Part shown: positions 16,571 through 25,568 of the stretch, one piece after another
Layout: every line of letters begins with the position of its first letter
Numbering within the stretch: the first letter of the stretch is position 1
Source: Saccharothrix luteola
GTDB lineage: Bacteria; Actinomycetota; Actinomycetes; Mycobacteriales; Pseudonocardiaceae
NCBI RefSeq assembly: GCF_020859565.1
Contig: NZ_JAJHUO010000023.1
Span: forward strand, 1 to 64,000
Length of the DNA stretch: 64,000 nucleotides
Reading direction: 5' to 3'
Translations under genes and position numbers: made by a program
Notes under the pieces: model-generated
The model's input: the letters and a program-made list of their open reading frames with translations, nothing else
The model's database searches: none
Told to the model about the DNA's origin: nothing

Positions 16571-17583
16571 AGGGTCTTGCTCAGTTCCTTGATCGGCATG
16601 GACAGCTCGGTCAGCATGTCGAGGTCCTGCTGAGCGGGCCTGCCGAGGTTGGTCAGGTAGTTGCCGACGATGATGGCGTTGACGCCGCCGAGCATGCCCT
16701 GCTTGGCGCCGAGGTCGCCGAAGGTCAGCTCACGGCCGCCGGCGAAGCGCAGGATCGTGCGCGGCAGGGCGAGCCGGAACGCGCCCACGGTCCGCAGCGC
16801 CTCGGGGCCCTCGACCACCGGGTAGTTCTCGTACGGGGTGCCCGGGTTGGGGATCAGGAAGTTCAGCGGCACCTCGTCGGGCTCCAGCTCCGCCAGCTGC
16901 ACGGCGAACTCCGCGCGCTGCGCGAGCGTCTCCCCCATGCCGATGATGCCGCCGCAGCAGACCTCCATGCCCGCCGTGCGGATCATCTTCAGCGTGTCCC
17001 AGCGCTCCTCCCACGAGTGCGTGGTGACCACGTTCGGGAAGTGCGAGCGGGCGGTCTCCAGGTTGTGGTTGTAGCGGTGGACGCCCATGTCCACCAGCTC
17101 GTCCACCTGCTCCTGGGTGAGCATGCCGAGCGAGCACGCGATCTGGATGTCGTTGCCGTCCTCGCGGATGGCCTTGATGCCGTCGCGCACCTGCGACAGC
17201 AGCCGCTTGTCCGGCCCGCGCACGGCGGCGACGATGCAGAACTCGGACGCGCCGGTCTCCGCGGTCTGCCGGGCCGCCCGGACGAGGCCGGGGATGTCCA
17301 GCCACGCCGACCGCACCGGTGAGGGGAACTGGCCGGACTGCGAGCAGAAGTGGCAGTCCTCGGGGCAGCCGCCGGTCTTGAGCGACACGATGCCCTCGAC
17401 CTCGACCTCCGGGCCGCACCAGCGCATCCGCACCTCGTGCGCCAGCTCCAGCAGCTCCGGGATGCGCTCGTCGGGCAGTCGGAGGACTTCGAGCACCTGC
17501 TCCTCGGTCAGCCCGACACCCCGCTGAAGCACCTGCTCGCGGGCAACGCCGAGGACATCGACCTGTTCAGGGGCTGCGGTCAC
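16567..17583 (-). CDS. bioB: Biotin synthase
   Basis: About 338 aa radical SAM enzyme inserting sulfur into dethiobiotin. The radical-SAM cysteine motif is CPEDCHFC (about residues 72-79, CX3CX2C). The auxiliary-cluster region includes RYNHNLETARSHF, VCCGGIIGMGE and LNFLIPNPGTPYE. GTG 17583 is preferred: AGAGGAGAA lies just upstream and the protein opens VTAAPEQVD; the 31-residue upstream extension looks non-coding. It is the first gene of bioB-bsaP-DUF2567. Confidence 0.95.
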   Translation of the reverse strand: MTAAPEQVDVLGVAREQVLQRGVGLTEEQVLEVLRLPDERIPELLELAHEVRMRWCGPEVEVEGIVSLKTGGCPEDCHFCSQSGQFPSPVRSAWLDIPGLVRAARQTAETGASEFCIVAAVRGPDKRLLSQVRDGIKAIREDGNDIQIACSLGMLTQEQVDELVDMGVHRYNHNLETARSHFPNVVTTHSWEERWDTLKMIRTAGMEVCCGGIIGMGETLAQRAEFAVQLAELEPDEVPLNFLIPNPGTPYENYPVVEGPEALRTVGAFRLALPRTILRFAGGRELTFGDLGAKQGMLGGVNAIIVGNYLTNLGRPAQQDLDMLTELSMPIKELSKTL

Positions 17584-17688
17584 GACTTCTCCTCTGCATC
17601 CGGCGGTGGTCCGCCGTGCAGTCTGCCGCACGGGACCCGGCCCGCCCCAGCGACGTGCGTCACTGGTTCGTTCCACACGGGCGGACCG

Positions 17689-18405
17689 TCAGCAGGTGTG
17701 CGGCGCGGCGAACTTCTCCGGGTCGAACGTACCGCCGAACCACGGCGACAGGCCTTCCCTCGCCCGGTCCGCGAACTCGGACCGCCCCAGCGCCGCCATG
17801 CCGTCGGGCAGCACGCCGAGCAGCGGCGCGCCCGCCGCCTCGGGCAGGTCGACCAGGTTGGTGCGGGTGGCCAGGTCGGGCACGGCCGGCCAGCGGCCCA
17901 CCACCACGCCGACCGACTCCAGGCCGCGGCGCAGCAGGGCCTCGGCGGTCAGCGCGGTCATGTTCAACGTGCCCAGGCCCGCGTGCGCCACGATGAGCAC
18001 CGGCGCGTTGAGCGCCCACGCCGCGTCGGCGATGGTCGAGCCCGCGTCGTCGAACCGGACCAGCAGCCCGCCCGCGCCCTCCACCAGCACGAGGTCGTGC
18101 GTCTCGTCCAGCGCCACGGCCGCCGAGGCGACCTCGCTGGGGTGCAGCGTGGGCCGCCCGGAGCGGCGCGCGGCCGTGGCCGGAGCCAGTGGTTCCGGGT
18201 ATCGGCGCAGTTCACGGGTGGTGACGGAACCGGCGAGGCGGGCCACCTCGGCGAGGTCGCCCGGCTCGCCGTCGGCGATGCCGGTCTGCGCGGGCTTGAG
18301 CACGGCGACCCGTCGACCGTCGGCCGCGGCCAGGGCCGCCAAGGCGGCGACGACCACGGTCTTGCCGACCTCGGTGCCCGTGCCGGTGATCACGAGGACG
18401 CTCAC
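17689..18405 (-). CDS. bioD: Dethiobiotin synthetase
   Basis: About 238 aa, ATP-dependent ring closure of diaminopelargonate to dethiobiotin. The N-terminal P-loop reads VITGTGTEVGKTVV (about residues 5-18). AVLKPAQTG carries the substrate lysine and LVLVEGAGGLLVRF the second conserved block. The start is GTG 18405. Same strand as bioB, 105 nt upstream of its start, so it could share a transcript with bioB-bsaP. No BioQ-like box was seen in front of it. Confidence 0.92.
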   Translation of the reverse strand: MSVLVITGTGTEVGKTVVVAALAALAAADGRRVAVLKPAQTGIADGEPGDLAEVARLAGSVTTRELRRYPEPLAPATAARRSGRPTLHPSEVASAAVALDETHDLVLVEGAGGLLVRFDDAGSTIADAAWALNAPVLIVAHAGLGTLNMTALTAEALLRRGLESVGVVVGRWPAVPDLATRTNLVDLPEAAGAPLLGVLPDGMAALGRSEFADRAREGLSPWFGGTFDPEKFAAPHTC

Positions 18406-18465
18406 GGCGACTCACCCTAGGCCTATACGGAGCGTTGCGGTCCTCCGCGTTCTACAGTCACCGCT

Positions 18466-18711
18466 ATGAGTGAGATCGTTCTCTACGGGGCGAACTGGTG
18501 CGGCGACTGCCGGCGGGCCAAGGCATGGCTGCGGGAGCACGAAGTGCCGTTCACCGACATCGACGTCGAGCAGGACGACGCGGCCCGCGACCGCGCGATC
18601 GAACTCGCGGGCGGGCGCAAGAACATCCCGGTCATCGCGCTCCCGGACGGGCGCGTCCTGGTGGAGCCGACGAACACCGAGCTGGCCGAGGCCGTGCAGG
18701 GACAGGCCTGA
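18466..18711 (+). CDS. Mycoredoxin/glutaredoxin-like thiol oxidoreductase
   Basis: An 81-aa thioredoxin-fold protein. The active site CGDC follows LYGANW near the N-terminus (Cys12 and Cys15); the cis-proline loop is NIPVIALPDG (about residue 55). The size and dithiol CXXC fit actinobacterial mycoredoxins that reduce mycothiol mixed disulfides. NrdH-type redoxins are similar, but no ribonucleotide reductase gene is near. It is followed with zero spacing (TGA then GTG) by a membrane protein gene. Confidence 0.82.
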   Translation: MSEIVLYGANWCGDCRRAKAWLREHEVPFTDIDVEQDDAARDRAIELAGGRKNIPVIALPDGRVLVEPTNTELAEAVQGQA

Positions 18712-19329
18712 GTGGGCCGGAAGAAGCGAAGACAGGGCCGCGACGGCGCGGACGTCAGCACGCGGAGGCGCCCGCGCGACCCCCGGCCCAAGCCGAAGCC
18801 ACCCCACTGGTTGGACGAGCTGGGCGGGTGGGGGTGGACCGGGCTCGTCGTGGGTGTCGTGATCGGTGTGATCGGCGCGCACTACGCGTTGTGGCACTGG
18901 GTGATCCCACCGGTCGGGGTGGTGGTGGGCCCGATCCCCGTGGTGTCGACCGTGGTGGGCTGGTTGTTCGGGGGCGGCGCGTGGGTCGCGCTCGGCGTGG
19001 CCGTGCTGAACGAGAAGACCGCGGGGAAGGTCGCGGGACTGCGCCTCGTGCGGCTCGCGATCGTCTGGATGTGCGTGGCCGTCCTGTGCCTGCCTGTCGG
19101 GTGGGCTGAGGACGTCCTCCTCCCGACGGACTACTGGGCGGGCGTGTTCGCGGGCGCCTGGGGCCTGGTGGGCTCACTGGTGGTGTTCCCGGTGATGGCG
19201 CTCGTCCTGTACCCGTTGTCGCGGGTGGTGAAGCCGTTGCGCGACAAGGCCGACCAGACCATCGGGTGGGCGTCGATCGGCTACGGCGTGCTGCTGCTGG
19301 TCTGGGGCTCAACGCTGCTGCGCATGTGA
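18712..19329 (+). CDS. Hypothetical four-to-five-helix membrane protein
   Basis: About 205 aa. A very basic N-terminus (GRKKRRQGRDG, then RRRPRDPRPKPKPPHW) is followed by hydrophobic helices around GWTGLVVGVVIGVIGAHYAL, VVSTVVGWLFGGGAWVALGVAV, LVRLAIVWMCVAVLCLPV, GAWGLVGSLVVFPVMALVLYPL and a final YGVLLLVWGSTLL. No family recognised. The GTG start directly abuts the mycoredoxin stop. Its 3' end overlaps the convergent bioA gene by 21 nt. Confidence 0.7.
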   Translation: MGRKKRRQGRDGADVSTRRRPRDPRPKPKPPHWLDELGGWGWTGLVVGVVIGVIGAHYALWHWVIPPVGVVVGPIPVVSTVVGWLFGGGAWVALGVAVLNEKTAGKVAGLRLVRLAIVWMCVAVLCLPVGWAEDVLLPTDYWAGVFAGAWGLVGSLVVFPVMALVLYPLSRVVKPLRDKADQTIGWASIGYGVLLLVWGSTLLRM

Positions 19330-20577
19330 CGCCTCGGCCGCGGCGACGACGGCGGCGGCGATCGTCGCCACGTCGTCGTCCGTGCTGATGAACGGCGGCA
19401 TGGTGTAGATCAGGTCGCGGAACGGCCGCAACCACACGCCGTGGTCGACGGCCGCGGCGGTGGCGGCGGCCACGTCCACCGGGTGGTCCAGCTGCACGAC
19501 GCCGATCGCGCCGAGCACCCGCACGTCACCGGGCGCGTCCGCGAGGCCCGACCGCAGGCCGGCCTCGATCCGCCGCACCGACGACCGCCAGTCCTGCGCC
19601 AGCAGCAGGTCGGTCGACGCCAGCGCCACCGCCGAGGCGAGCGGGTTGCCCATGAAGGTCGGCCCGTGCGCGAGCACCGGCACCTCACCCCGGGAGATGC
19701 CGTCCGCGACCCGTGACGTGCACAGGGTCGCGGCCATCGACAGGTAGCCGCCGGTCAGCGCCTTGCCGAGGCACATGATGTCCGGGCTGATCCCGGCGTG
19801 GTCGGCGGCGAACAGCTCGCCGGTGCGGCCGAAGCCGGTGGCGATCTCGTCGAAGATCAACAGCACGTCGTGCGCCAGCGTCAGCTCGCGCAGCACGTGC
19901 AGGTAGCGCGGGTCGTGGAACCGCATCCCGCCCGCGCCCTGCACCACCGGCTCCACGATGACCGCGGCCAGCTCACCGGCGTGCGCCTCGATCAGGTCCG
20001 CCAGCTCCTGCACGTACGCGGTCTCGAGGTCGCTCGGCGGCGCGGACGCGAACACCTGCTCCGGCAGCACGCCCCGCCACAGCGAGTGCATCCCGCCCTC
20101 CGGGTCGCACACCGCCATCGGCTGGAACGTGTCGCCGTGGTATCCGCCGCGCCACGTCAGCAGCCGCCGCTTCTCGGGCCGGCCCCGCGAGCGCCAGTGC
20201 TGCAACGCCATCTTGATCGCGACCTCGACCGACACCGACCCCGAGTCGCACAGGAACACGTGCTGCAACGGCTCGGGCGTGATCTCCACCAGCCGTGCCG
20301 CCAGCGCCACCGCGGGCTCGTGGGTCAGGCCGCCGAACATCACGTGGCTCATCCGGCCGAGCTGGTCGCGCACGGCCGCGTCGAGCACGGGGTGCCGGTA
20401 GCCGTGGATCGCCGCCCACCACGACGACATGCCGTCGACCAGCTCGCGCCCGTCGTCCAGCCGGAGCCGGACACCCTCGGCCGAGGAGACCACCAGCGGC
20501 TCGTGGGTGCCCGGCATCGGGCCGTACGGGTGCCAGACGTGCGCCTGGTCCAGCTTCAGCAGCTCATCGCGCTCCAC
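19309..20577 (-). CDS. bioA: Adenosylmethionine-8-amino-7-oxononanoate aminotransferase
   Basis: About 422 aa class-III PLP aminotransferase making 7,8-diaminopelargonate with SAM as amino donor. Motifs are HVWHPYGPM at the N-terminus, DGMSSWWAAIHGY, the PLP-binding LLIFDEIATGFGRTG and the Schiff-base lysine in CLGKALTGG (about residue 270). The GTG start lies 14 nt inside the end of the upstream P450 gene, so translation is coupled. bioF, which makes its substrate, is not in the window. Confidence 0.93.
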   Translation of the reverse strand: MERDELLKLDQAHVWHPYGPMPGTHEPLVVSSAEGVRLRLDDGRELVDGMSSWWAAIHGYRHPVLDAAVRDQLGRMSHVMFGGLTHEPAVALAARLVEITPEPLQHVFLCDSGSVSVEVAIKMALQHWRSRGRPEKRRLLTWRGGYHGDTFQPMAVCDPEGGMHSLWRGVLPEQVFASAPPSDLETAYVQELADLIEAHAGELAAVIVEPVVQGAGGMRFHDPRYLHVLRELTLAHDVLLIFDEIATGFGRTGELFAADHAGISPDIMCLGKALTGGYLSMAATLCTSRVADGISRGEVPVLAHGPTFMGNPLASAVALASTDLLLAQDWRSSVRRIEAGLRSGLADAPGDVRVLGAIGVVQLDHPVDVAAATAAAVDHGVWLRPFRDLIYTMPPFISTDDDVATIAAAVVAAAEASHAQQR

Positions 20578-21793
20578 GAGGGGTCAGGCTAACCGGCAGC
20601 GACTGGAGCCCTCGGATGAGCGTCCCCGGCCGCCACTTCATCGCGTCCGGGTCCGCGGCGAGGGCGACCTCGAACCGGTCCAGCAGCGTCCCGATCGCGA
20701 TCTCGCCCTCCATCCGGGCCAGCGGCGCGCCCAGGCAGTAGTGGACGCCGTGGCCGAACGCCAGGTGCCCGGTGGCCTGCCGGGTGATGTCGAGCCGGTC
20801 GGGGTCCGGGAACCGGGAGGCGTCGCGGTTGCCGCCGGACAGCGACACCACCACCACGCTGTCCTTCGGGATGACCACGTCACCCAGTTCCACGTCCTCG
20901 TTGGTGTAGCGGAACGTGGCCTGGTTGACCGGGCTCTCGAAGCGCAGGAACTCCTCCACCGCGCCGGGCAGCAACGAGCGGTCGGCGCGCAGCTTGTCCA
21001 GCTGCTCCGGGTTGCGCAGCAGGTGGTACACGCCGTTGGCGATCAGGTTGACCGTCGTCTCGTGCCCGGCGACCAGGAGCAGGAACGCCATGGCGATCAG
21101 CTCCATCGGGTCGAGCCGGTCGCCGTCCTCGTCGGCCTGCACGAGCGCCGAGAAGAAGTCGTCACCCGGCGCGGTCCGCTTGTGCTCGACCAGCTTCGCC
21201 AGGTAGCCCGCCATCTGGGCGCCCGCCTGCTTCAGCTCCTCCGGCTCACCGTTGCCGGCGACCAGCACGTTGGACCACACGCGGAACTCGTCGCGCTCGT
21301 CCATCGGCACGTCGAGCATCTCGCAGATCACCGTGATGGGCAGCGGGAACGCCAGCGCGTCCACCAGGTCGACGTCGCCCTGCTCCCCCGCCTCGTCCAG
21401 CAGCCGGTCGGTGATCTCCTGGATGCGCGGCCTCAACTGCTCGACCCGCCGGGCGGTGAACGCCTTGGTGACCAGCTTGCGCAGCCGGGTGTGGTGCGGC
21501 GGGTCCATGTTCAGCATGTGCTGCACCAGGGACTCGTCGAACGCGGGCGCGTCACCGCCGTCGACCCGGTTGCGCTCCATGACCTCCGGGAAGCGCTCGA
21601 AGTGCTTGCTGAACCGCGGGTCGGCCAGCGCCGACCGCGCCTCCTCGTACCGGGTGACCAGCCACGCCTTCGTGCCTCGCGGCAGCACGATCTCCGACGC
21701 CGCCGCCTGCTCGCGCAGCCGGGCGTGGTAGGCGTGCGGATCGGCGAAGTAGTCCTCGCCGAGCACGTCGAGACCGGCGATCTTCTCCCCCAC
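20564..21793 (-). CDS. Cytochrome P450 coupled to bioA
   Basis: About 409 aa soluble bacterial P450. The I-helix oxygen-binding motif AGHETT is near residue 243, the K-helix EEFLR near 281, and the haem-cysteine loop FGHGVHYCLG near 350. GTG 21793 follows GAGGAGGGGG. The overlap with bioA and the BioQ-like palindrome upstream tie it to biotin metabolism, recalling Bacillus BioI, a P450 that cleaves acyl-ACP to pimeloyl-ACP. The motifs are also those of many CYP107-type secondary-metabolism enzymes, so a BioI-like role is only a hypothesis. Confidence 0.85.
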   Translation of the reverse strand: MGEKIAGLDVLGEDYFADPHAYHARLREQAAASEIVLPRGTKAWLVTRYEEARSALADPRFSKHFERFPEVMERNRVDGGDAPAFDESLVQHMLNMDPPHHTRLRKLVTKAFTARRVEQLRPRIQEITDRLLDEAGEQGDVDLVDALAFPLPITVICEMLDVPMDERDEFRVWSNVLVAGNGEPEELKQAGAQMAGYLAKLVEHKRTAPGDDFFSALVQADEDGDRLDPMELIAMAFLLLVAGHETTVNLIANGVYHLLRNPEQLDKLRADRSLLPGAVEEFLRFESPVNQATFRYTNEDVELGDVVIPKDSVVVVSLSGGNRDASRFPDPDRLDITRQATGHLAFGHGVHYCLGAPLARMEGEIAIGTLLDRFEVALAADPDAMKWRPGTLIRGLQSLPVSLTPRGAR

Positions 21794-21808
21794 AGGGATC
21801 CCCCTCCT

Positions 21809-21837
21809 CGTTTGAGTTAACCCTGTTCACTCAAACG
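21809..21837 (-). promoter_or_regulatory. BioQ-like operator palindrome before P450-bioA
   Basis: A 29-bp palindrome with perfect 9-bp outer arms CGTTTGAGT (21809-21817) and ACTCAAACG (21829-21837). Including the next four bases the arms are 13 bp with one mismatch. Read on the minus strand, the centre is TGAACAGGGTTAA, matching the corynebacterial BioQ box TGAAC-N3-GTTAC at nine of ten defined bases. It lies 16 nt before the P450 GTG, so a bound TetR-type repressor would block transcription. Confidence 0.6.
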
Positions 21838-21882
21838 ATCCGAGGCTTCCTCTTGTCCCCGATTGCGGAGTTAATCACCCGA

Positions 21883-24800
21883 TCAGCCCAAGCACCCCGG
21901 TCCGAGCAGAGCCTTCAAATCCCCCATAAGGGACGGGGTGGGCGTAACCCGGAGGGCGTCGTCCAGCTTCAGCAACGTGTTGCGGCTGCTGTTGATGACC
22001 AGGTTCAGGTGCACCTCGGTGGTGCCGGGGTGCGCGGAGAGGACTTCCTTCAGCGACGTCACCAGCTTCGGGTCGCAGCGCGACGCCGCCACCTTCAGCT
22101 TGAGCGCCTGCGCGCCCAGCTCCGACAGGTCCGGCACGACCAGGTCGTTGGCGATCAGCGAGATCCGGTCCTCCCGCTTGGCCACCCGCGCCTTGACCAG
22201 CACGATCGCGTCCTCGGCCACCGACATGCCGTGCACCATGTAGCTCTTGGGGAAGAACAGCACCTCGATGCCGCCGGCGAGGTCTTCGAGCATCGCCGAC
22301 GCCCACGGCTCGCCGTTCTTGTTCACCCGGCGGGTGACCGTCGCGAGGATGCCGCCCAGCGTGACCTGCGTGCCGTCCGGCACGTCGCCTTCCAGGATGC
22401 GCGGGATCGTGGTGTCGGAGTAGGAGCTGAGCACCTGCTCCACACCGTTGAGCGGGTGACCGGACACGTACAGGCCCAGCATCTCCCGCTCCAGCGTGAG
22501 CTGGTGCTTGGACTCCCAGTGCTCGTCGGGGATCTTGACGTCGAACACGCTCGCGCCGTCGTCGCCACCGCCGTCGCCGAACAGGTCGAACTGGCCGCGC
22601 GCCTCTTCCTTCTTGGTCAGCATGATCGCGTCGACCGCCTCGACGTGCACCATGTGCAGGCCCTTGCGCGGGTGGCCGAGCGAGTCGAACGCGCCCGCCT
22701 TGATCAGCGATTCGACGACCTTCTTGTTGCACGCCTGCACGTCGACCTTGCGCAGGAAGTCGGAGAAGTCGCCGAACTTCCCCTTCTCCTTGCGGGTCTT
22801 GATGATGGCGTCGACCACGTTCGCGCCGACGTTGCGGATCGCGCCCAGGCCGAACCGGATGTCGTTGCCGACCGCGACGAACTCGCGCTCGGACTCGTTG
22901 ACGTCCGGCGGCAGCACGGTGATGCCCATCCGCCGGCACTCGGCCAGGTAGATGGCCGACTTGTCCTTGTTGTCCGAGTTCGTGGTGAGCAGCGCGGCCA
23001 TGTACTCGCCGGGGTAGTTGGCCTTGAGGTACGCCGTCCAGTACGCGATCAGGCCGTACGCGGCGGAGTGCGCCTTGTTGAACGCGTAGTCCGCGAACGG
23101 GACCAGGATGTCCCACAGCGTCTTGATCGCCTCGGGCGAGTAGCCGTTGGCGATCATGCCCGCCTCGAAGCCCTCGTACTCCTTGTCGAGGATCTCCTTC
23201 TTCTTCTTGCCCATCGCGCGGCGGAGCAGGTCCGCTTGGGCCAGCGAGTAGCCCGCCACCTTCCGCGCGATCGCCATGACCTGCTCCTGGTACACGATCA
23301 GGCCGTACGTCGTGTCCAGGATCTCGGCCAGCGGCTCGCGCAGCTCCTCGTGGATCGGCACGATCTCCTGCTGCTTGTTCTTGCGCAGCGCGTAGTTCGT
23401 GTGCGAGTTCGCGCCCATCGGGCCCGGCCGGTACAGCGCGATGACGGCCGAGACGTCCTCGAAGTTGTCGGGCCGCATCAGGCGCAGCAGGTCGCGCAGG
23501 GCGCCACCGTCGAGCTGGAACACGCCCAGGGTGTCGCCGCGGCCCAGCAGCTCGTAGGTCTTGCGGTCGTCCAGGGGGACGGTCGAGATGTCGACGTCGC
23601 CCTTGCCGTTGAGCGCGATGTTCTTCAGCGCGTCGTCGATCGTGGTCAGGTTGCTCAGGCCGAGGAAGTCCATCTTCAGCAGGCCGAGCGTCTCGCACGT
23701 CGGGTAGTCGAACTGGGTGATGATCGACCCGTCCTGCGGGCGCATCCAGACCGGGATGTGGTCGGTCAGCGGCTCCGCGGACATGATCACCGCGCAGGCG
23801 TGCACGCCCGCGTTGCGGATCAGGCCCTCCAGCCCGCGGCCGGTGTCGATGATCTCCTTGACCTGCGGGTCGGTCTCGTACAGCGCGCGCACCTCGGCGG
23901 CCTCGGAGTACCGCTTGTGCGACGGGTCGAAGACGCCGGCCAGCGGGATGTCCTTGCCCATCACGGCGGGCGGCATGGCCTTGGAGATGCGGTCGGCCAC
24001 CGCGTAGCCCGGCTGCCCGTACAGCACGCGGGCGGAGTCCTTGATCGCCGCCTTCGCCTTGATCGTGCCGAACGTGATCACCTGGGCGACCTTGTCGACG
24101 CCCCACTTCTCGGTGACGTACCGGATCACGTCGCCGCGCCGGCGCTCGTCGAAGTCGATGTCGATGTCGGGCGGGCTGACGCGGTCGGGGTTGAGGAACC
24201 GCTCGAAGATCAGGCCGTGCGCCAGCGGGTCGAGGTCGGTGATGCCCATCGCGTACGCGATCAGCGCGCCCGCGGCGGAACCGCGGCCGGGACCGACGCG
24301 GATGCCGTTGGCCTTGGCCCAGTTGATGAAGTCGGCGACCACCAGGAAGTACGACGGGAAGCCCATCTGCAGGATCACGTCGATCTCGAACTCGACCTGC
24401 TTGCGGTGGACCTCGTCGACGCCGTCCGGGAACCGGCGGCGCATGCCCTCCCAGACCTCGTCGCGGAAGTAGTCCGCCTCGGTCTTGCCCTCGGGGGTCG
24501 GGTAGCGCGGCATCAGGTTCTGGAAGGCGAACATGCCGGTGGTGTCGACCTTCTCGGCCACCAGCAGGGTGTTGCGGCACCCCTCCTGCCAGGCGTCGGA
24601 GGAGTCGATCGCGCGCATCTCGTCCGGCGACTTCAGGTGGTAGCCCGTGCCGTCGAACTTGAACCGGTTCGGGTCCGCGAGCGTCTTGCCGGTCTGCACG
24701 CACAGCAGCGCCGCGTGCGCGTCGCGGTCCTCGGAGTAGGTGTAGTGCGAGTCGTTGGTCACCACGAACGGGATGCTGAGCTTCTTGGCGATGTCCAGCA

Positions 24801-25413
24801 GCCCGCCCCGGACCCGGCTCTCGATCTCGATGCCGTGGTCCATCAGCTCGACGAAGAAGTTGTCCGCGCCGTAGATGTCGCGCCACTTCGCGGCGGCCTC
24901 CAGGGCCTCCTTCTCGTGGCCGAGGCGGAGCCTGGTCTGCACCTCGCCGGACGGGCAGCCGGTCGTCGCCATCAGCCCCGCCGAGTGCTCGGCGATCAGC
25001 TCGACGTCCATCCGGGGCCACTTGCCCAGCTGACCCTCGGTGGAGGCGCGGCTGGACATCTTCATGAGGTTGTGCAGGCCCTCGTTGTTGCGGGCCCAGA
25101 TCGTCTGGTGCGTGTACGCGCCGCTCGCGGAGACGTCGTCGGCCTTCTGCCCGGGGTCGCCCCACAGCACGCGCTTCTTGTTGAAGCGGGACTCCGGCGC
25201 CAGGTACGCCTCGATGCCGACCACCGGCTTGATGCCGGCGGCGGTCGCCTGCTTGTAGAAGTCGTAGGCGCCGTACATGTTGCCGTGGTCGGTGATCGCG
25301 GCGGCGGGCATGCCCATCCGCTCGCACTCGGCGAACATGTCCTTCAGCTTCGCCGCGCCGTCGAGCATCGAGTACTCGGTGTGCACGTGGAGGTGCACAA
25401 ACGAGTCGGACAC
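21883..25413 (-). CDS. dnaE: DNA polymerase III alpha subunit
   Basis: About 1176 aa, the usual DnaE1 length. The N-terminal PHP domain starts VHLHVHTEYSMLDG and contains AITDHGNMYG. The polymerase core has PGRGSAAGALIAYAMGITD, the catalytic PDIDIDFDERRR and KMDFLGLSNLT. The helix-hairpin-helix and OB-fold parts (GLYVSGHPL, VTLGGILATV) complete the C-terminus. GTG 25413 is chosen because the PHP domain begins six residues in. It is the replicative polymerase, monocistronic, divergent from the AsnC-like gene. Confidence 0.95.
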   Translation of the reverse strand: MSDSFVHLHVHTEYSMLDGAAKLKDMFAECERMGMPAAAITDHGNMYGAYDFYKQATAAGIKPVVGIEAYLAPESRFNKKRVLWGDPGQKADDVSASGAYTHQTIWARNNEGLHNLMKMSSRASTEGQLGKWPRMDVELIAEHSAGLMATTGCPSGEVQTRLRLGHEKEALEAAAKWRDIYGADNFFVELMDHGIEIESRVRGGLLDIAKKLSIPFVVTNDSHYTYSEDRDAHAALLCVQTGKTLADPNRFKFDGTGYHLKSPDEMRAIDSSDAWQEGCRNTLLVAEKVDTTGMFAFQNLMPRYPTPEGKTEADYFRDEVWEGMRRRFPDGVDEVHRKQVEFEIDVILQMGFPSYFLVVADFINWAKANGIRVGPGRGSAAGALIAYAMGITDLDPLAHGLIFERFLNPDRVSPPDIDIDFDERRRGDVIRYVTEKWGVDKVAQVITFGTIKAKAAIKDSARVLYGQPGYAVADRISKAMPPAVMGKDIPLAGVFDPSHKRYSEAAEVRALYETDPQVKEIIDTGRGLEGLIRNAGVHACAVIMSAEPLTDHIPVWMRPQDGSIITQFDYPTCETLGLLKMDFLGLSNLTTIDDALKNIALNGKGDVDISTVPLDDRKTYELLGRGDTLGVFQLDGGALRDLLRLMRPDNFEDVSAVIALYRPGPMGANSHTNYALRKNKQQEIVPIHEELREPLAEILDTTYGLIVYQEQVMAIARKVAGYSLAQADLLRRAMGKKKKEILDKEYEGFEAGMIANGYSPEAIKTLWDILVPFADYAFNKAHSAAYGLIAYWTAYLKANYPGEYMAALLTTNSDNKDKSAIYLAECRRMGITVLPPDVNESEREFVAVGNDIRFGLGAIRNVGANVVDAIIKTRKEKGKFGDFSDFLRKVDVQACNKKVVESLIKAGAFDSLGHPRKGLHMVHVEAVDAIMLTKKEEARGQFDLFGDGGGDDGASVFDVKIPDEHWESKHQLTLEREMLGLYVSGHPLNGVEQVLSSYSDTTIPRILEGDVPDGTQVTLGGILATVTRRVNKNGEPWASAMLEDLAGGIEVLFFPKSYMVHGMSVAEDAIVLVKARVAKREDRISLIANDLVVPDLSELGAQALKLKVAASRCDPKLVTSLKEVLSAHPGTTEVHLNLVINSSRNTLLKLDDALRVTPTPSLMGDLKALLGPGCLG

Positions 25414-25568
25414 CCAAACCCCCCTGAAGATCGCAGCGGGCCCGGGACGAAGCGCGGGCGAGACGTCGGCGAGCCTATCCCGAAAACTCTCCGTGGTCGG
25501 GAGAAGGGGTCTGCGTGTCGCCCGGGGCGATGGCGCGAAGATCTCCCCAGGCGGGTAGCGTTCGAGGT

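Noticed and set aside
17584..17688. BioQ box upstream of bioB
   Set aside because: No TGAAC-N3-GTTA-like sequence was found between bioD and bioB or in front of bioD; only the P450-bioA promoter has one.
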